Source of the DNA: DATNPH01 sp036703315 | Lineage (GTDB): Bacteria > Cyanobacteriota > Cyanobacteriia > Cyanobacteriales > Coleofasciculaceae | Assembly: GCA_036703315.1 (NCBI GenBank) | Contig: DATNPH010000148.1 | Coordinates: forward strand, 30,002-94,001 | Length of the DNA: 64,000 nt | Direction: 5' to 3' | In this document: positions 63,900 to 64,000 of the stretch, in pieces | Position numbering within the stretch: position 1 is the first letter of the stretch | How the letters are laid out: each line of letters begins with the position of its first letter | Program-made: the position numbers and the translations under genes | Notes under the pieces: model-generated | Database searches by the model: none | What the model was told of the DNA's origin: nothing | What the model saw: the letters and a program-made list of their open reading frames with translations, nothing else

Positions 63900-64000
63900 G
63901 CATCCAGCCCAATAAGTTCTGATTTTTGGCGCTTCTTTTGCCCTAGTTGCTTCTGACTTCCTGTTTGCTTGCGCTTACAGGTATCAGAAGTAGAGCTAGA

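Overview
The window reads as the chromosome of a free-living, probably filamentous beta-cyanobacterium. The octamer GCGATCGC (HIP1) and its core recur throughout. Several genes are typical of cyanobacteria: a ferrochelatase with a C-terminal chlorophyll-binding-like helix, CyanoP, a Psb34-type 59-residue protein, a fused ThiO-ThiG, LL-diaminopimelate aminotransferase, DUF4079 and DUF1830 proteins, a DICT-domain protein and a pentapeptide-repeat protein. No rRNA, tRNA or CRISPR array was seen.

Layout, 1-17 kb. An ABC-2 exporter cut by the window edge is followed by a large membrane protein with a degenerate M48 peptidase domain, then dapL. Next is a small accessory block of two Uma2-type nucleases, a small protein and an AT-rich GIY-YIG protein; the two Uma2 genes carry related 90-bp leaders. 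Then come a ferredoxin/metallo-beta-lactamase fusion, dnaK, a dihydrouridine synthase, rpsU and hemH.

17-32 kb. This part holds small proteins, a beta-hydroxylase-fold protein, and a convergent type II restriction-modification pair (SinI-like nuclease and C5-cytosine methylase) with an XRE regulator just upstream. It continues with a pirin/CDGSH/HxlR redox-type cluster and a ParA plus coiled-coil pair that looks like a carboxysome-positioning McdA/McdB system. A Tat-exported multicopper oxidase, a single-domain response regulator, a site-2 protease with CBS domains, a GrpB-family protein next to a truncated IS4-family transposase, and a Nudix hydrolase follow.

32-40 kb. This is a sulfonate-sulfur cluster: two SsuA-like lipoproteins, SsuD, SsuC and SsuB, a decayed SsuE, and two paralogous NIL-domain proteins. 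The genes together would import alkanesulfonates and release sulfite from them. The flavin reductase partner appears broken here.

40-64 kb. A sigma-like factor with a TPR protein, a glyoxalase-fold membrane protein, an SMP-30 lipoprotein and LysRS with a KTSC tail come first. A four-gene operon of unrecognised proteins follows, one with an acidic domain of about five 53-residue tandem repeats. The rest holds Maf, CyanoP, a TPR protein, Psb34, an orphan ParA, a lactonase-like hydrolase, a small degenerate GIY-YIG-like protein, ThiO-ThiG, membrane proteins, a radical SAM protein, a DICT/HD-GYP-like protein and a pentapeptide-repeat protein closed by a clear terminator.

The observations I rate highest are the McdAB-like pair, the acidic-repeat operon, the pseudo-M48 protein and the duplicated Uma2 leaders. 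All similarity calls come from reading motifs, not from database searches.
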